Shown piece after piece: positions 34,359 through 44,050 of a DNA stretch of 64,000 nt. Source of the DNA: Acidobacteriaceae bacterium (GTDB lineage Bacteria > Acidobacteriota > Terriglobia > Bryobacterales > Bryobacteraceae); assembly GCA_903970405.1 (NCBI GenBank), contig CAJCIT010000032.1, positions 1-64,000 on the forward strand. Direction: 5' to 3'. Both the position numbers and the translations under genes were made by a program. Numbering within the stretch: position 1 is the first letter of the stretch; each line of letters starts with the position of its first letter. A model generated the notes under the pieces. The model was not told the DNA's origin. It did no database searches and saw only the letters and a list, made by a program, of their open reading frames with translations.

Positions 34359-37300
34359 TTAAGGCGCCGCCGAGATACGCATCTCCGAGGTGCTGACCTG
34401 CCCCGAAGACGAGTTCCTGCGATCGACGACGTAGTAGAGCACTCGGCCGGGAATTGACGGGACGGTGATTGTGCACCCGCTCGAACAACTCGCCCACGCC
34501 GCTCCCTCGCTGACAAATGCGAACGGCGATACGGCGCTGCTTGTCATGCAGGCGTCCGCCCGCTGCGTGCAGTAGAAGTTTGACGGGTTGCCGCCATCTT
34601 CGACGTAGCCGAACCGGACGCGCGCTTGATCGTAGGCGGCGCTCGGCCCAAGATTCACGCTGACGGGGACGAAGTTATTGGAAGAAACAGGCTGTCCCGA
34701 AGGAAACGGCGGCAGCTTTGCCATGAATATATCTGAGCGGTATCCATTACACCAGTTGCAGCTAAACAGCGTCCATTGTCCCGCAGGTTCCATGGTTGCG
34801 GCAGAGAAGCTGAATTCGATTCCCGGCCCCATGAACCCGGTGCTGATTTTCCGGAAGTTCTGCCCGTTTGGATCGGGACGGTCCACGGCGCCTTGCACGA
34901 TCGACGCGCCGTGATACTGCAAGTTGACGGCACAGGGATCGTTTTCATCGAACCAGTTCGTATAACAAAGCCCCAGGCTGTAGTTCGTTTGACCTCCCGC
35001 TTGAGGCACTGACATGTAAACGTCGCCGGAGGCGGAGCCGGATCGGCATTCACCGGCAGTGTAGGCATAGCAAAACTGCCACGGCGTACTGTCGGTGATG
35101 ACGTTGCCCGTGGCCGGCGAAGACACGTCCTGAAGAAGGGTGTGGCCCGCGTAGGCGGTCACCGGCATCGCCTTGTATGGCGCCGTGCTGCCGTTAAACT
35201 TCCAAACCGTCGTCGTGCCGGTTACCTGAGTTCCCCGCGAAAAGTTCGAACCGGCCGCGTTACCGGAATCCTGCGATGTACCACTACCCGGATTCATCGC
35301 GTGCAGATCCACCACCCATCGGGCATTGAGGGGGTCCGAATCGGAGAACTGAAGTTGAGACGGATAAGACTGCCAAGGATACTCCGGGGAAGAACCGGCA
35401 AACGGAACGTTTGACGGCACCGTATAGGTGGAGTTCTCCAAAAACGGATTGTTAGGACTCATGATCGGGCTCTGGTACCAGACCGTATAAGGATCGTAGG
35501 CATCGCTCGATGAAACGGCGGTCCCGTAAGCCGCCGATCCGCTGAAACCGAATGCTGTGTGGCCTCCGCCGACATAGTTGTAAGACCACCCCGCGCCCAG
35601 GTTCGTGGTGTTGACAAAGTTGAATGCATCGCACAACGGATACGTATAGCCAGACCAGCCGGACGGCCAGGGCTGTGGCGAATAAGTGCCGGGCTGAACG
35701 CAATAGTTGCTTTCGGAAGTCGGGAACCGCGAGGCGACGAATTGATAGTTGGCGCCGCCAAGGGGCGTAACGCTGACAATCTGCCAGTCTTCCCACTCCC
35801 CAAAAGTGTTCAATTGACCCCAATAGTTGAACAAATCTCCGGGCTGAAGCGGAGAGGGCTCTCCCCAGACGGGATTACCTGCAATATCGTTCGGACCATG
35901 ATCGCAGGGATAGTCCCGCGCTTCCGGCGAAATTGAGCCGCTCTGAATGCTGACATTGGCGCCGGAGAGTAGCGCGGTCGATACTCCATTCACCGATCTC
36001 TGCACTGTAAGAGATGTGCCGCTCACCCCGCTTACATAAACCAGCTCCAGGCCAGGGTATGTCGTGCTGTTGGCGGTCGTAATGTAAAGATAGCTACCCG
36101 TCGAGATGCCGGACGCAGAGGCCACGGAGAGAGTGGTGGCCGCGGCGGTGGCGGCGCCCGTCAGCGTAGTGCCGCCGGACGACTGCCACCAGGGCGCGGC
36201 GCTGCAGGCCATCTGGCTTTGAAATGTAATGCAGTTATTCCCCACCGCGCCTTGGTGCACAAGGTTGCTGGCTATGCCCGTTGGGCATGCCCCGAGAATT
36301 GAGCTATCGGTTGGAAGGGACGTATCGGATGAAAACGAACCGGACTTCAAAACAGCGTAAGGGGTGAATCGGAACGGCCCGCGGCCGTAACTGTTCGGCG
36401 AAGGATTGCCGTTGCTTTCATTGCCCGTCGGATTCTGGTTATTGATGCCGAACGTGTTCTGCGGGGTTCCAATGTTAGTCGTATGGTTGACCCCCCATCG
36501 CTGCGGGAACGTTCCATTCAGGGATGCGCTTGAGAACTGCAATGCTCCGGTGGCAAGATCGAGAACCCACAGGCCCGTGGCCGTATTCTGTCCGCCGGGG
36601 TTGCTGCCGACAAACACCTTGCCCCACCGGATAGAGGGAATTTGAATACCCGTTCCGGCGTCCGATTGCATGCTCGGTTTCCAGGTGGGGGAGCCGGTCA
36701 CAACCCTGTAGTCGACGTCCGTGTTGGCGGAGACCAGGAAGTTGCTGTTGTTGTAAGTCATGCACGAGTTTGACCACTGGGGCCCCTGGAACCAGTACTG
36801 CGTGGTATCCTGCCCCGGTTTCCAACTGCTCGGCGGATATAGCGAGTGCGCGTAAGCCTGGTAGTTGCAGCCGCTGGTTGTGTTGCTATAGGCTGCCGTC
36901 ACCACGACATTCGGCGCCTGATTCACATACGTTCCCACCGTCCGGGCGTAATTGCTGTACCGGTACCCGATGTAGAACTGATTCGGGTTCGAGGGGTTAA
37001 ATGAGCCGGCCGACCAGAATCCATTCCCCGTGCCATTGGCCATCAAATCCATGGAAGTCGGCGCGGTCGAGTGAGTGTCGATGTAGACAGGGGAAAGGTA
37101 CCGCGTTTCGCCGGTAGACGGGATGAGAAGATACAGAACCGGGTTCCCGGCGACAAACGGAGTGCAAAACTCCCCCGATACCGGAGCGATTGGCGTCACG
37201 CCGTCAGCCGCGTAGGAAACTGTCACCGAGGTCAGGGAGCAAAGGTCGCTATCGCCCCCGTTGGGCCCGATCAGCGCCGCCGACTGAGTGTAAGCGGAGG

Positions 37301-39665
37301 ACACGCTGACTTTGACCGTGCCTGTGCCCGTGGTCTTCCTGACGATGGCGCCTGAGGTCAGAGAATAGTAGCTCCCGCTGATCGGCGATGGCAGCGTTTG
37401 GACGATAAGGAGCGTGTTCCCGTTCGTCACTGAAGAAATTGTGCAGACGTTGTTCGCGCAGGTGGGCGACGAGCCTTGTAAGAAAATCTTTCCGCCGCTC
37501 TTCCAGTTCAGGTTGAACTCGCCCAGGTACGTTGTGTTAGTGACCGTGCTGCCGGTTGCCGAAAAAGTGCCTGAGTAGACACTGATATCGTTTCGCCTTG
37601 CCGTGGTTCCCCAGCCCTGCCAGGCGCCTCCATCGGGAAAGACGGAAGATGCCGGATAGACGGCGGACGCGGTACTCGATGAAGCGGGGGCCGATGCCGG
37701 CAGCACTACCGTGTAATAAGGCGTGTTGCAGGTATTTCCCGAGTCATAAAAGCTCAGGCAAAACTCCACCGTTCGATTTGCGGCCGAGCTATCCGTAGCC
37801 GTTCCAAAAAACGACAACTGGACGTTATCGAGCGAGTTCACCAGTCCGCCCGCGTTCTCTGGAGAAAACCCAAAGAACCCTTCCGGCATGCCGCTGGAGC
37901 CCCAAGCGACAAAGATTGGATCGCTGTTTGCGCCAGAGTATGTGGCGTAAACCGTCTGGGAAGGAGCGGATCCATTGCCGGTGATGTTTTGCGGACTAGT
38001 CCAGGCGCCGTTGAAGTCAGTGTAGTAACTGAATACGCCCTCTGAATCGTAGCCGGCGCCGTTGGCGCGTCCGTAGACCTCGCCAGGGCCCGTCATGCGC
38101 TTAATCTGAATCCCGGTCGTTGGATCGATATACCCAACCGTCTTGTCAGCCCAGTTGATGGTGGGCCACCCATAATTTCCCCAGCCTGCGGCGTTGAATG
38201 GCGGCGGTTCCGGAAACGTGTTGCCGAGCGCCGGATTTGCGGTCGTAAACTGGCCTGTCGAGATCGTTCCCGAGCAATTCACGCTGTAATACTGCGTGGT
38301 GTTCGCTTGGAGCGCTCGCGAGTAAAGATTTCCGTCGCTTGCCTGGTCGCTGCGCCGGGTGCCCACCACGAAGGAACGGCGTAAGCCCATCGCCGTGTTG
38401 CCCGTCCGGCCGTCCGAGTTGGAGCCGGAGAACAGCGCGGGATCAACATCATGGACCAGGGGCGAGAGCGTGGGCGACTCGCTCACTTGGAGCGAGCACG
38501 CCGCTGCCGATGGAGCCATATATGTCAGAATCGCCTGCGTAGCAGTAACCTGAGAAGCATCCACGGTGAACGGGAATACCACCGGGAGCAGGGCGTTTGC
38601 CCAGAGAGTATAGCCCGAGACATTGGGATGCACTCCATCATACATATACGGGGCGTTATAGGTCCCGCCAAGCAGGCCGTAAATGTCGACAAGCGGAATG
38701 GCGTTTGAGGAGGCAAGTGACTGAAGAAGCGGATAGTAAAGCGCCTCATAAGTAGAATACGAAGAACTCTGACTCGGTGGAAACGTGGACAGAATCACAT
38801 CGGCGCCGGCGGCATGCGCCGTGTTAATGAGAATCGTCATGTTGGCGATGTACGTAGTTGGAGAGAGCGACGCGAACGCATCGTTGATGCCAAGATCGAT
38901 GACCACCAAGTCGGGAGTCGCCGCCGCGATGAAAGCCAATGACTCGGCGGTGTAGGGATTGGTCCATTCTGTCGTGTTGGTCCCAGGATTTCCCGCGTTG
39001 CCAATGAGAATCTGGGCTTTCGTCGAAAGGAACGGCTCGACGCCAACGATGACAGCGGTGTTTCCCGTTGCGACGGAGATTGAGACACTATTGCCAGTGC
39101 CGGCCGAACCAGCCGTCACCAGCGCCCTGTAGATGTTCCCGGACAGGGAAGAATTATAGGGGACTGAGGTCGGCGATCCCCCGGTCGCCTGAGCCGTAAA
39201 CGTGCCAAGGGGCTGATAGGCTGGCGTCGCTCCCGATCCGCCCACGTAATATACATAAAAGGAGTCTGCGTTAACGCCGGGCGTGAAAGTGATACTTCCG
39301 CCCCCGCCCGTCGAATAGTAGGCGGAGCTGATACCCGCTGCTCCCGCGTTAGCTGACGCCCAACCCGCGCCGATGGTCCACCGCGAATCGCCAGGGCTGG
39401 TGTATGGCGTCGAAAGGCCATAAACGCTCGGCGTTCTTGAATTATTGGCGAGGGTGGCGAGTTGAGCGCAGAAGCTATCCGGATTCGGCCCGTAAGGCAG
39501 GCCCCAGGTGGTGCTGTCTCCGATGCACAGGACCCTGGCATTCGCCGTTCCCGCTCTCGCGCCCGCCAGCTTAGCGCTCCAATGAACAAGGCCGGGAGTT
39601 TGTGTTTGCGCGAAACAGAGAGGAGATAGTAATAAGGCTACACAAATCGTGTTAATGCTTCGCAC
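34359..39665 (-). CDS. Giant secreted SGNH-hydrolase protein, 1,768 residues
   Basis: The GTG at 39665 shares its G with the TAG stop of the upstream gene and gives a signal peptide (RSINTICVALLLSPLCFAQT). The frame is open to 39836, but those 57 codons overlap the upstream gene and look like a shadow. An SGNH/GDSL hydrolase domain (about 40-355) has GDST near 49, GIND at 259-262 and DGVHPN at 343-348, the Ser, Gly/Asn and Asp/His blocks. About 1,400 beta-rich Ser/Thr/Gly/Asn residues follow. One segment, AAATTLSVASASGISTGSYL, resembles a phage structural-protein motif. SGNH domains often remove acyl groups from glycans; the rest is unrecognised. Confidence 0.8.
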   Translation of the reverse strand: MRSINTICVALLLSPLCFAQTQTPGLVHWSAKLAGARAGTANARVLCIGDSTTWGLPYGPNPDSFCAQLATLANNSRTPSVYGLSTPYTSPGDSRWTIGAGWASANAGAAGISSAYYSTGGGGSITFTPGVNADSFYVYYVGGSGATPAYQPLGTFTAQATGGSPTSVPYNSSLSGNIYRALVTAGSAGTGNSVSISVATGNTAVIVGVEPFLSTKAQILIGNAGNPGTNTTEWTNPYTAESLAFIAAATPDLVVIDLGINDAFASLSPTTYIANMTILINTAHAAGADVILSTFPPSQSSSYSTYEALYYPLLQSLASSNAIPLVDIYGLLGGTYNAPYMYDGVHPNVSGYTLWANALLPVVFPFTVDASQVTATQAILTYMAPSAAACSLQVSESPTLSPLVHDVDPALFSGSNSDGRTGNTAMGLRRSFVVGTRRSDQASDGNLYSRALQANTTQYYSVNCSGTISTGQFTTANPALGNTFPEPPPFNAAGWGNYGWPTINWADKTVGYIDPTTGIQIKRMTGPGEVYGRANGAGYDSEGVFSYYTDFNGAWTSPQNITGNGSAPSQTVYATYSGANSDPIFVAWGSSGMPEGFFGFSPENAGGLVNSLDNVQLSFFGTATDSSAANRTVEFCLSFYDSGNTCNTPYYTVVLPASAPASSSTASAVYPASSVFPDGGAWQGWGTTARRNDISVYSGTFSATGSTVTNTTYLGEFNLNWKSGGKIFLQGSSPTCANNVCTISSVTNGNTLLIVQTLPSPISGSYYSLTSGAIVRKTTGTGTVKVSVSSAYTQSAALIGPNGGDSDLCSLTSVTVSYAADGVTPIAPVSGEFCTPFVAGNPVLYLLIPSTGETRYLSPVYIDTHSTAPTSMDLMANGTGNGFWSAGSFNPSNPNQFYIGYRYSNYARTVGTYVNQAPNVVVTAAYSNTTSGCNYQAYAHSLYPPSSWKPGQDTTQYWFQGPQWSNSCMTYNNSNFLVSANTDVDYRVVTGSPTWKPSMQSDAGTGIQIPSIRWGKVFVGSNPGGQNTATGLWVLDLATGALQFSSASLNGTFPQRWGVNHTTNIGTPQNTFGINNQNPTGNESNGNPSPNSYGRGPFRFTPYAVLKSGSFSSDTSLPTDSSILGACPTGIASNLVHQGAVGNNCITFQSQMACSAAPWWQSSGGTTLTGAATAAATTLSVASASGISTGSYLYITTANSTTYPGLELVYVSGVSGTSLTVQRSVNGVSTALLSGANVSIQSGSISPEARDYPCDHGPNDIAGNPVWGEPSPLQPGDLFNYWGQLNTFGEWEDWQIVSVTPLGGANYQFVASRFPTSESNYCVQPGTYSPQPWPSGWSGYTYPLCDAFNFVNTTNLGAGWSYNYVGGGHTAFGFSGSAAYGTAVSSSDAYDPYTVWYQSPIMSPNNPFLENSTYTVPSNVPFAGSSPEYPWQSYPSQLQFSDSDPLNARWVVDLHAMNPGSGTSQDSGNAAGSNFSRGTQVTGTTTVWKFNGSTAPYKAMPVTAYAGHTLLQDVSSPATGNVITDSTPWQFCYAYTAGECRSGSASGDVYMSVPQAGGQTNYSLGLCYTNWFDENDPCAVNLQYHGASIVQGAVDRPDPNGQNFRKISTGFMGPGIEFSFSAATMEPAGQWTLFSCNWCNGYRSDIFMAKLPPFPSGQPVSSNNFVPVSVNLGPSAAYDQARVRFGYVEDGGNPSNFYCTQRADACMTSSAVSPFAFVSEGAAWASCSSGCTITVPSIPGRVLYYVVDRRNSSSGQVSTSEMRISAAP

Positions 39666-41455
39666 TATTGCACCCCATAGACGACAGCGGAAATGCTGAA
39701 CGTTCCTGTGACGCCGGAGTAGGCGCCCCAAATCGCCCCGGTCTGGTTCGCCAGGCACACGCCGACGGAGGTAAGCGCCGAGGAATAGGCGCTTGTCCAG
39801 TGCGTGGTGTTCGACACGGTGGTCACATTGCTCCAAGTCACGCCATCCGCGCTTGTCGCCAGCTGGTCATAGGGTGCCGTGCTTGGTGTGTGGACCCACC
39901 GCAAATACATGCCCGTGTTCGTGGTAATCAACGTCAACGGAAGAGACATTTCAAACCCAGTGGAAGCGACGCCGCCGGACACCGAAGCGGAAGAGAGATT
40001 GAACTGGGCTCCGCCCGAATATCCGGCGGAGCCGACGTTCCCGAGGAAGGCGAAGTTGTTTCCACCGGAAGTCGTCCCAGCCCAACCGCATAGGCCCGTA
40101 AAGGCGTTCGAGATGATATGTCCGTTGAATTTCAAGTAGAAGGTCTTGGTAAACGATGAGGCGCCCGTGACGGCTGTTCCCCAATAAGCCCAATCTTGCG
40201 TCGATCCGGTGTCGCTTTGCGTCAGCGTTACCGACCCGTCTGAATTTGTTGTAATCGAGCCCTTTGAGTTGTTATTAACCAGTAGCGAAAATCCCGAAGG
40301 CGCCGAGTAAACGGTGGTTGGTGCGCCAAAGGAGACGCCGCCCCCTCCGCCGCCTCCTCCGCTCGCCGAAATGACGCCGCTTCCGTTGATGGTGACGGAG
40401 GTGCCGTCCACCTTCACCGCTCCGGCTGTGGTCGTGCTCGCGGTCGGCAGGTTTGCTGAGGGAACTTGCGAGGATGAATTTAGAGGCGCGTAGCCGTTGG
40501 CCGTACCCTTGTTGGCGCTGTTTTCGGGTGTAAATCCGAGAGATGCTTCAATGTCCGTTGCCCCGGCAATTCCGGTTGCATCGAGCGCGGTTCGTTTGAT
40601 GACGCCATTGCTGCCGGGATCGCCTAGTCCGCCACCGCCACCACCTCCGCCACCGCTGGCGCACCCCGCTGTTGTGGCGTTTCCGTTCGAATCGGTACAG
40701 AGCGTGGCGCTGGTTCCACTAATCGCTCCCCTCTCCAGCACCACGGAAGGGTCGACATTGAACTGCGTCGAGTTTGCTCCGATCGTGGTCTGCAGGCCGG
40801 TACCGGCCGTGTAGGTATCGATCGAGAGCATGGCCCGGACATCGGCGCCGCTGCCCCACGTTCCGCTTGACGCTGTCCAGGATGACAAGGGAATTGCGCC
40901 GGCCGGAAACTGGACGATGCCTGAAACGGCGCTGCAACCGGAAGTGCACGTCAGCGTCAGGTTATGGCCGACGGTCAGATTGCCTGACGGCGAGATATAC
41001 ACGTAAGCGGTGCCGGTGCCCGCGGTAAGATTCGCTGTCGCACCCGCGGTGAACGCAAAGACCGTGCCGCCCACCCGGACATTACAAGGAGAACTGGCCG
41101 AGCAACTCGAACCGATGGTGAGATTCGGGCCGCTGACGGTAGAAGACAGGAGATTGGGAGTCCCCGTGGATCCACCACCACCGCCGCCGCCGCTGGAACC
41201 CCCTTGCAGCGTCCATTGGTTCGGCGCGAGACACAGATAGAAATTGGAACCCGCCGGTCCGCTCGATAAGATATAGGCTTCAGCGGCGGCGCATGTGCCC
41301 GGCAGCGACGCGCCAATGCGCACCGGCTTCGTATAAGTAGCGCCTGTGAAATCGATGCCTCGCGCTTGATGCTGAAGATCGAGCTTCGTCTGGGCGCCGG
41401 CAAGAGCGACTGTCGTGAACACGAGCAGTAACTTGAGAACAAAATTCCTAACCAT
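39665..41455 (-). CDS. Secreted glycine-linker protein with phage-tail-fibre-like segment
   Basis: The 596-residue protein has a signal peptide (MVRNFVLKLLLVFTTVALAG). A first domain (about 23-85) with two cysteines ends in NQWTLQGG. Three poly-glycine linkers (near 89-95, 268-276 and 366-373) separate beta-rich domains. Residues 306-337 read LGFTPENSANKGTANGYAPL then NSSSQVPSANLP, which closely resembles the 'LGYTPENxANKxxxNGYAxLD..G.VP...LP' stretch of phage tail fibres. A final domain (375-596) looks like a lectin-like beta-sandwich. It is coupled by a 1-base overlap to the giant SGNH gene. It may be a surface fibre or adhesin; this is inference. Confidence 0.75.
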   Translation of the reverse strand: MVRNFVLKLLLVFTTVALAGAQTKLDLQHQARGIDFTGATYTKPVRIGASLPGTCAAAEAYILSSGPAGSNFYLCLAPNQWTLQGGSSGGGGGGGSTGTPNLLSSTVSGPNLTIGSSCSASSPCNVRVGGTVFAFTAGATANLTAGTGTAYVYISPSGNLTVGHNLTLTCTSGCSAVSGIVQFPAGAIPLSSWTASSGTWGSGADVRAMLSIDTYTAGTGLQTTIGANSTQFNVDPSVVLERGAISGTSATLCTDSNGNATTAGCASGGGGGGGGGLGDPGSNGVIKRTALDATGIAGATDIEASLGFTPENSANKGTANGYAPLNSSSQVPSANLPTASTTTAGAVKVDGTSVTINGSGVISASGGGGGGGGVSFGAPTTVYSAPSGFSLLVNNNSKGSITTNSDGSVTLTQSDTGSTQDWAYWGTAVTGASSFTKTFYLKFNGHIISNAFTGLCGWAGTTSGGNNFAFLGNVGSAGYSGGAQFNLSSASVSGGVASTGFEMSLPLTLITTNTGMYLRWVHTPSTAPYDQLATSADGVTWSNVTTVSNTTHWTSAYSSALTSVGVCLANQTGAIWGAYSGVTGTFSISAVVYGVQ

Positions 41456-41666
41456 TTTTCTCCTGTAGACCAGGGCGTGGGAACGCCCTTCCGCCCATGA
41501 GGGTCGCCGCAGGTGCTTCCCTTACGGCCAAAACAAGCGTCCGCAAGTCTCTCAAAACAAGTGAGAAATAAATTGCGGGCCTTTTGTCACTCGCGCCGCG
41601 AGAGTCAGGAAATGCTGGCCGCGGGCCATGCCCGTCTTAACGGCGCCTCAATGCAAGAGTCAGGAG
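41456..41666. other. Upstream region of the fibre/SGNH pair
   Basis: The first 211 bases of the gap upstream of the pair hold no recognised gene. The minus-strand gene at 41455 has GGAGAAAAATGG-type sequence directly at its start (AGGAGAAAA before the ATG), a good ribosome-binding site. The rest of the gap is the repeat at 41667-41769. Confidence 0.5.
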
Positions 41667-41769
41667 ACAAACAGACGACGTACCCACGCCGGCTGGGCCC
41701 CCACAGTCAGTCTCAGGGAGCGACCGGCGGCTGGTCCCGACGGTCGCGGCTCGGAAGGTTTGTAGGCGC
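41667..41769. repeat. Dispersed intergenic palindrome with outer tail (degraded copy)
   Basis: The tail ACAAACAGACG and TACCCACGCC at the left, the core CTCAGGGAGCGACCGG, then CGACGGTCGCGGCTCGG and GTAGGCGC at the right match the copies at 12049-12160 and 47428-47535. The left arm has substitutions and an insertion. It lies between the divergent fibre gene and the ydcF-like gene. Confidence 0.7.
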
Positions 41770-41841
41770 TTCAGTCACACACCCAAATCCGGGGCATTGC
41801 CCCCTTTGCGGTCTTGAGCGCGATCTGGTGGAATCAAAGCA

Positions 41842-42486
41842 GTGTCGCATCCCCACCCTCTTCTGAACCGACTGTTCCGCGCCTACCGGCTTTGCGCTTG
41901 CGTTTTCCTTGCTCTGTACCTCGCGGTGTCTCTTTCGCCCATGGCCGTGGATCTGTGGATTGGCCAACTCTCGAAGGTGGGATGGACGGAGAGTGACGGC
42001 GACATCCTCATCGCTCTTACCGCTGATGTTCAGCCTGACGGGCTGTTGGGATTTACTTCCTATTGGAGAGCCGTGTACACGGTGCGCGCCTGGCGATCCG
42101 GCCATTTCAAGAAGATCGTTGTCAGCGGCGGCTATATGGGAATGAATCGATCCCTGGCCTCTGTCTTCGCCGAGTATCTGATTCGCTCCGGCGTTCCCGC
42201 GGACGTCATCGTCCTGGAAGAGCGGTCCGCCAGCACCCATGAGAACGCCATATTTACAACTCAACTCCTGCGCAATGTGCCTGGCAAGAAGGTCCTCTTG
42301 ACAAGCGATCTCCACATCCTTCGCGCCACTAAGGCGTTTCTCCATGAGGGGCTGGACGTGACTCCCCGCACTTTTCCGGATGTCAGCAAAGCCGCCAGTA
42401 ATCCGCTCAATCGTTTTAACCTCATGATCGCTTTGGCCATCGAGACCCTGAAGTTAGGCTATTACTACATACGAGGTTGGATCTAA
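41842..42486 (+). CDS. YdcF/SanA-like DUF218 membrane protein
   Basis: The 214-residue protein has an N-terminal transmembrane helix (LCACVFLALYLAVSLSP) and a DUF218 domain with the IVVSGGYMGMN, VIVLEERSASTHENA and VLLTSDLHILRA segments that define the YdcF/ElyC/SanA family. The family is linked to envelope and polysaccharide metabolism, with no single biochemical activity known for all members. The GTG start at 41842 has no good ribosome-binding site, so a slightly different start is possible. The gene converges with selA. Confidence 0.85.
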   Translation: MSHPHPLLNRLFRAYRLCACVFLALYLAVSLSPMAVDLWIGQLSKVGWTESDGDILIALTADVQPDGLLGFTSYWRAVYTVRAWRSGHFKKIVVSGGYMGMNRSLASVFAEYLIRSGVPADVIVLEERSASTHENAIFTTQLLRNVPGKKVLLTSDLHILRATKAFLHEGLDVTPRTFPDVSKAASNPLNRFNLMIALAIETLKLGYYYIRGWI

Positions 42487-42504
42487 GCGGATGGCGAGGG
42501 CTTC

Positions 42505-42520
42505 ACAGGCTAGAGCCTGT
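42505..42520. other. Short hairpin between convergent ydcF-like gene and selA
   Basis: ACAGGC at 42505-42510 pairs with GCCTGT at 42515-42520 around TAGA. It is short and not followed by a T-run, so a terminator role is only possible. Confidence 0.25.
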
Positions 42521-42620
42521 ACCAGGCACAAGCGAGCTATTGGTGGCACAGACTTCAGTCAGTGTTTGGAGAATTGGGCACGTTGCCTACCCGCCGCAAG
42601 CTGCCAGCCAGCCCTACATG

Positions 42621-43958
42621 TCACAGGGCGTAGCGGATGGATGCGATCAGAGAGCCCTCTTCCGCCGGCGCTACCGTTCGCAGATCGAGCGTCAGCAGGT
42701 CTCGCTCAATCCGCGCGATGACGGGAACCGGCGCTTGCCGGAGCCGCTGTTCCATGCCATTGACCGACGGCACGGCGATTTGCACCAGCCATGTGGGTAG
42801 CGTCTGATCGGGCGTGGAACCGCCGCCGGCCGCCGATTCACCCGCTGTCACGCACACATCCAAGGGAGAGAGCCGCGCCGCCAGCCTCTCGGCGCGCTCG
42901 CGGAGTTCCTCACTCGAAGAGGCAATCATCCGGAGCGCCGGCACGGCCTCCCAATCTTCAAGCAGCAGATGCCGAAGTGTGGATTCCAAAGCCTCAATCG
43001 CCAATTTGTCCACGCGAAAGGCCCGGTACATGGGATTGCGGCGCATACGCCCGATCAACCCTGCGTCGCCGGCGATGATCCCGCTTTGGGGACCGCCCAA
43101 CAGTTTGTCGCAACTGAAGCTCACCAGCGGAACGCCTGCCTCAAAACTTTCGGAGACCAGCGGCTCAGTAATGCCAAAGCGCCGCAAATCGATCAAGCAT
43201 CCGCTGCCCAGATCCTCATAAACCGGGATTCCTTTCTCTTTTCCGAGTTGCGCCAGTTCCTGGAGCGAAGGGCGCCCCGCAAAGCCGCTAATCTGAAAAT
43301 TTGAGGGATGCACGCGCATGATCAACCGCGTCCGCTCATTAATCGCATCCCGGTAGTCGTCAAGGCGGGTTCGGTTGGTTGTGCCAACTTCGCGCAGAAT
43401 TGCTCCCGAACGCTGCATGATTTCCGGAATGCGAAAGCCGTCGCCAATCTCAATCAGCTCGCCCCGGGAAACAATTGCTTCTCCGCCCCGCGCTAACTCA
43501 TGTAAAACCAGATAGACGGCGGCCGCATTGTTATTGACGACAATCGCCTCCTGTCCCAACAGCCGCCGCAGAAGGGGCTGATAGTGCGCGTCGCGCCTGC
43601 CGCGCTTGCCGGACGCCAGGTCATACTCCAGATTCGAATAGCCGGCGATGGGCTCAAAGTGAGTCAAGGGCGCGCGGCCCAGATTCGTATGCAGTATCAC
43701 GCCAGTGGCGTTAATCACGCGCCGCAACGATGGCCGGAGTAAGCTGTGAAGCCGGTCTTCAACCTCGTGGGCCACGGTGTGCTCCGGCAGGGGCTGGCCG
43801 GATGAAATGCATCCACGCCGCGCGGCAAGCACGCTGCGCACTTCACCGGTGACCAACGCACGCGGCAGGTGGTTCAGATGCGTAAGCTGGCCGAGCACCT
43901 GATCCACGGAGGGCAGGGTGCGAAAGAGCGCGGTTTGGGTTGAGGGCTCCAAACTCAC
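42621..43958 (-). CDS. selA: L-seryl-tRNA(Sec) selenium transferase
   Basis: SelA converts seryl-tRNA(Sec) to selenocysteinyl-tRNA with selenophosphate, using PLP. The 445-residue length is normal. The N-terminal LPSVDQVL domain, the INATGVILHTNLGRAPL segment and the PLP lysine in SFSCDKLLGGPQSGII are all present. ATG 43958 gives MSLEPSTQTALF. No selB, selD or tRNA-Sec is seen within the window, and no in-frame TGA selenoprotein was recognised here, so the rest of the pathway must lie elsewhere if it is functional. Confidence 0.95.
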   Translation of the reverse strand: MSLEPSTQTALFRTLPSVDQVLGQLTHLNHLPRALVTGEVRSVLAARRGCISSGQPLPEHTVAHEVEDRLHSLLRPSLRRVINATGVILHTNLGRAPLTHFEPIAGYSNLEYDLASGKRGRRDAHYQPLLRRLLGQEAIVVNNNAAAVYLVLHELARGGEAIVSRGELIEIGDGFRIPEIMQRSGAILREVGTTNRTRLDDYRDAINERTRLIMRVHPSNFQISGFAGRPSLQELAQLGKEKGIPVYEDLGSGCLIDLRRFGITEPLVSESFEAGVPLVSFSCDKLLGGPQSGIIAGDAGLIGRMRRNPMYRAFRVDKLAIEALESTLRHLLLEDWEAVPALRMIASSSEELRERAERLAARLSPLDVCVTAGESAAGGGSTPDQTLPTWLVQIAVPSVNGMEQRLRQAPVPVIARIERDLLTLDLRTVAPAEEGSLIASIRYAL

Positions 43959-44050
43959 CTTTCCACCGCACAGCGCGATGTTTCAACGCCCGCGGCCGAT
44001 TCTCATTCGGCCCCACGGACTAAAGTCCTTGCCGCCAAATCGACCGCGGG

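Noticed and set aside
39666-39836. 57-residue N-terminal extension of the giant SGNH protein
   Set aside because: It overlaps the end of the fibre-like gene in another frame and would place the signal peptide internally.
34359-41455. Prophage or tailocin remnant as explanation for the fibre-like genes
   Set aside because: No tail tube, sheath, baseplate, portal, terminase or lysis gene flanks them, and both products carry Sec signal peptides, unlike phage fibres.
42487-42620. tRNA-Sec gene next to selA
   Set aside because: No cloverleaf of the required length or UCA anticodon arm could be drawn; only a short hairpin is present.
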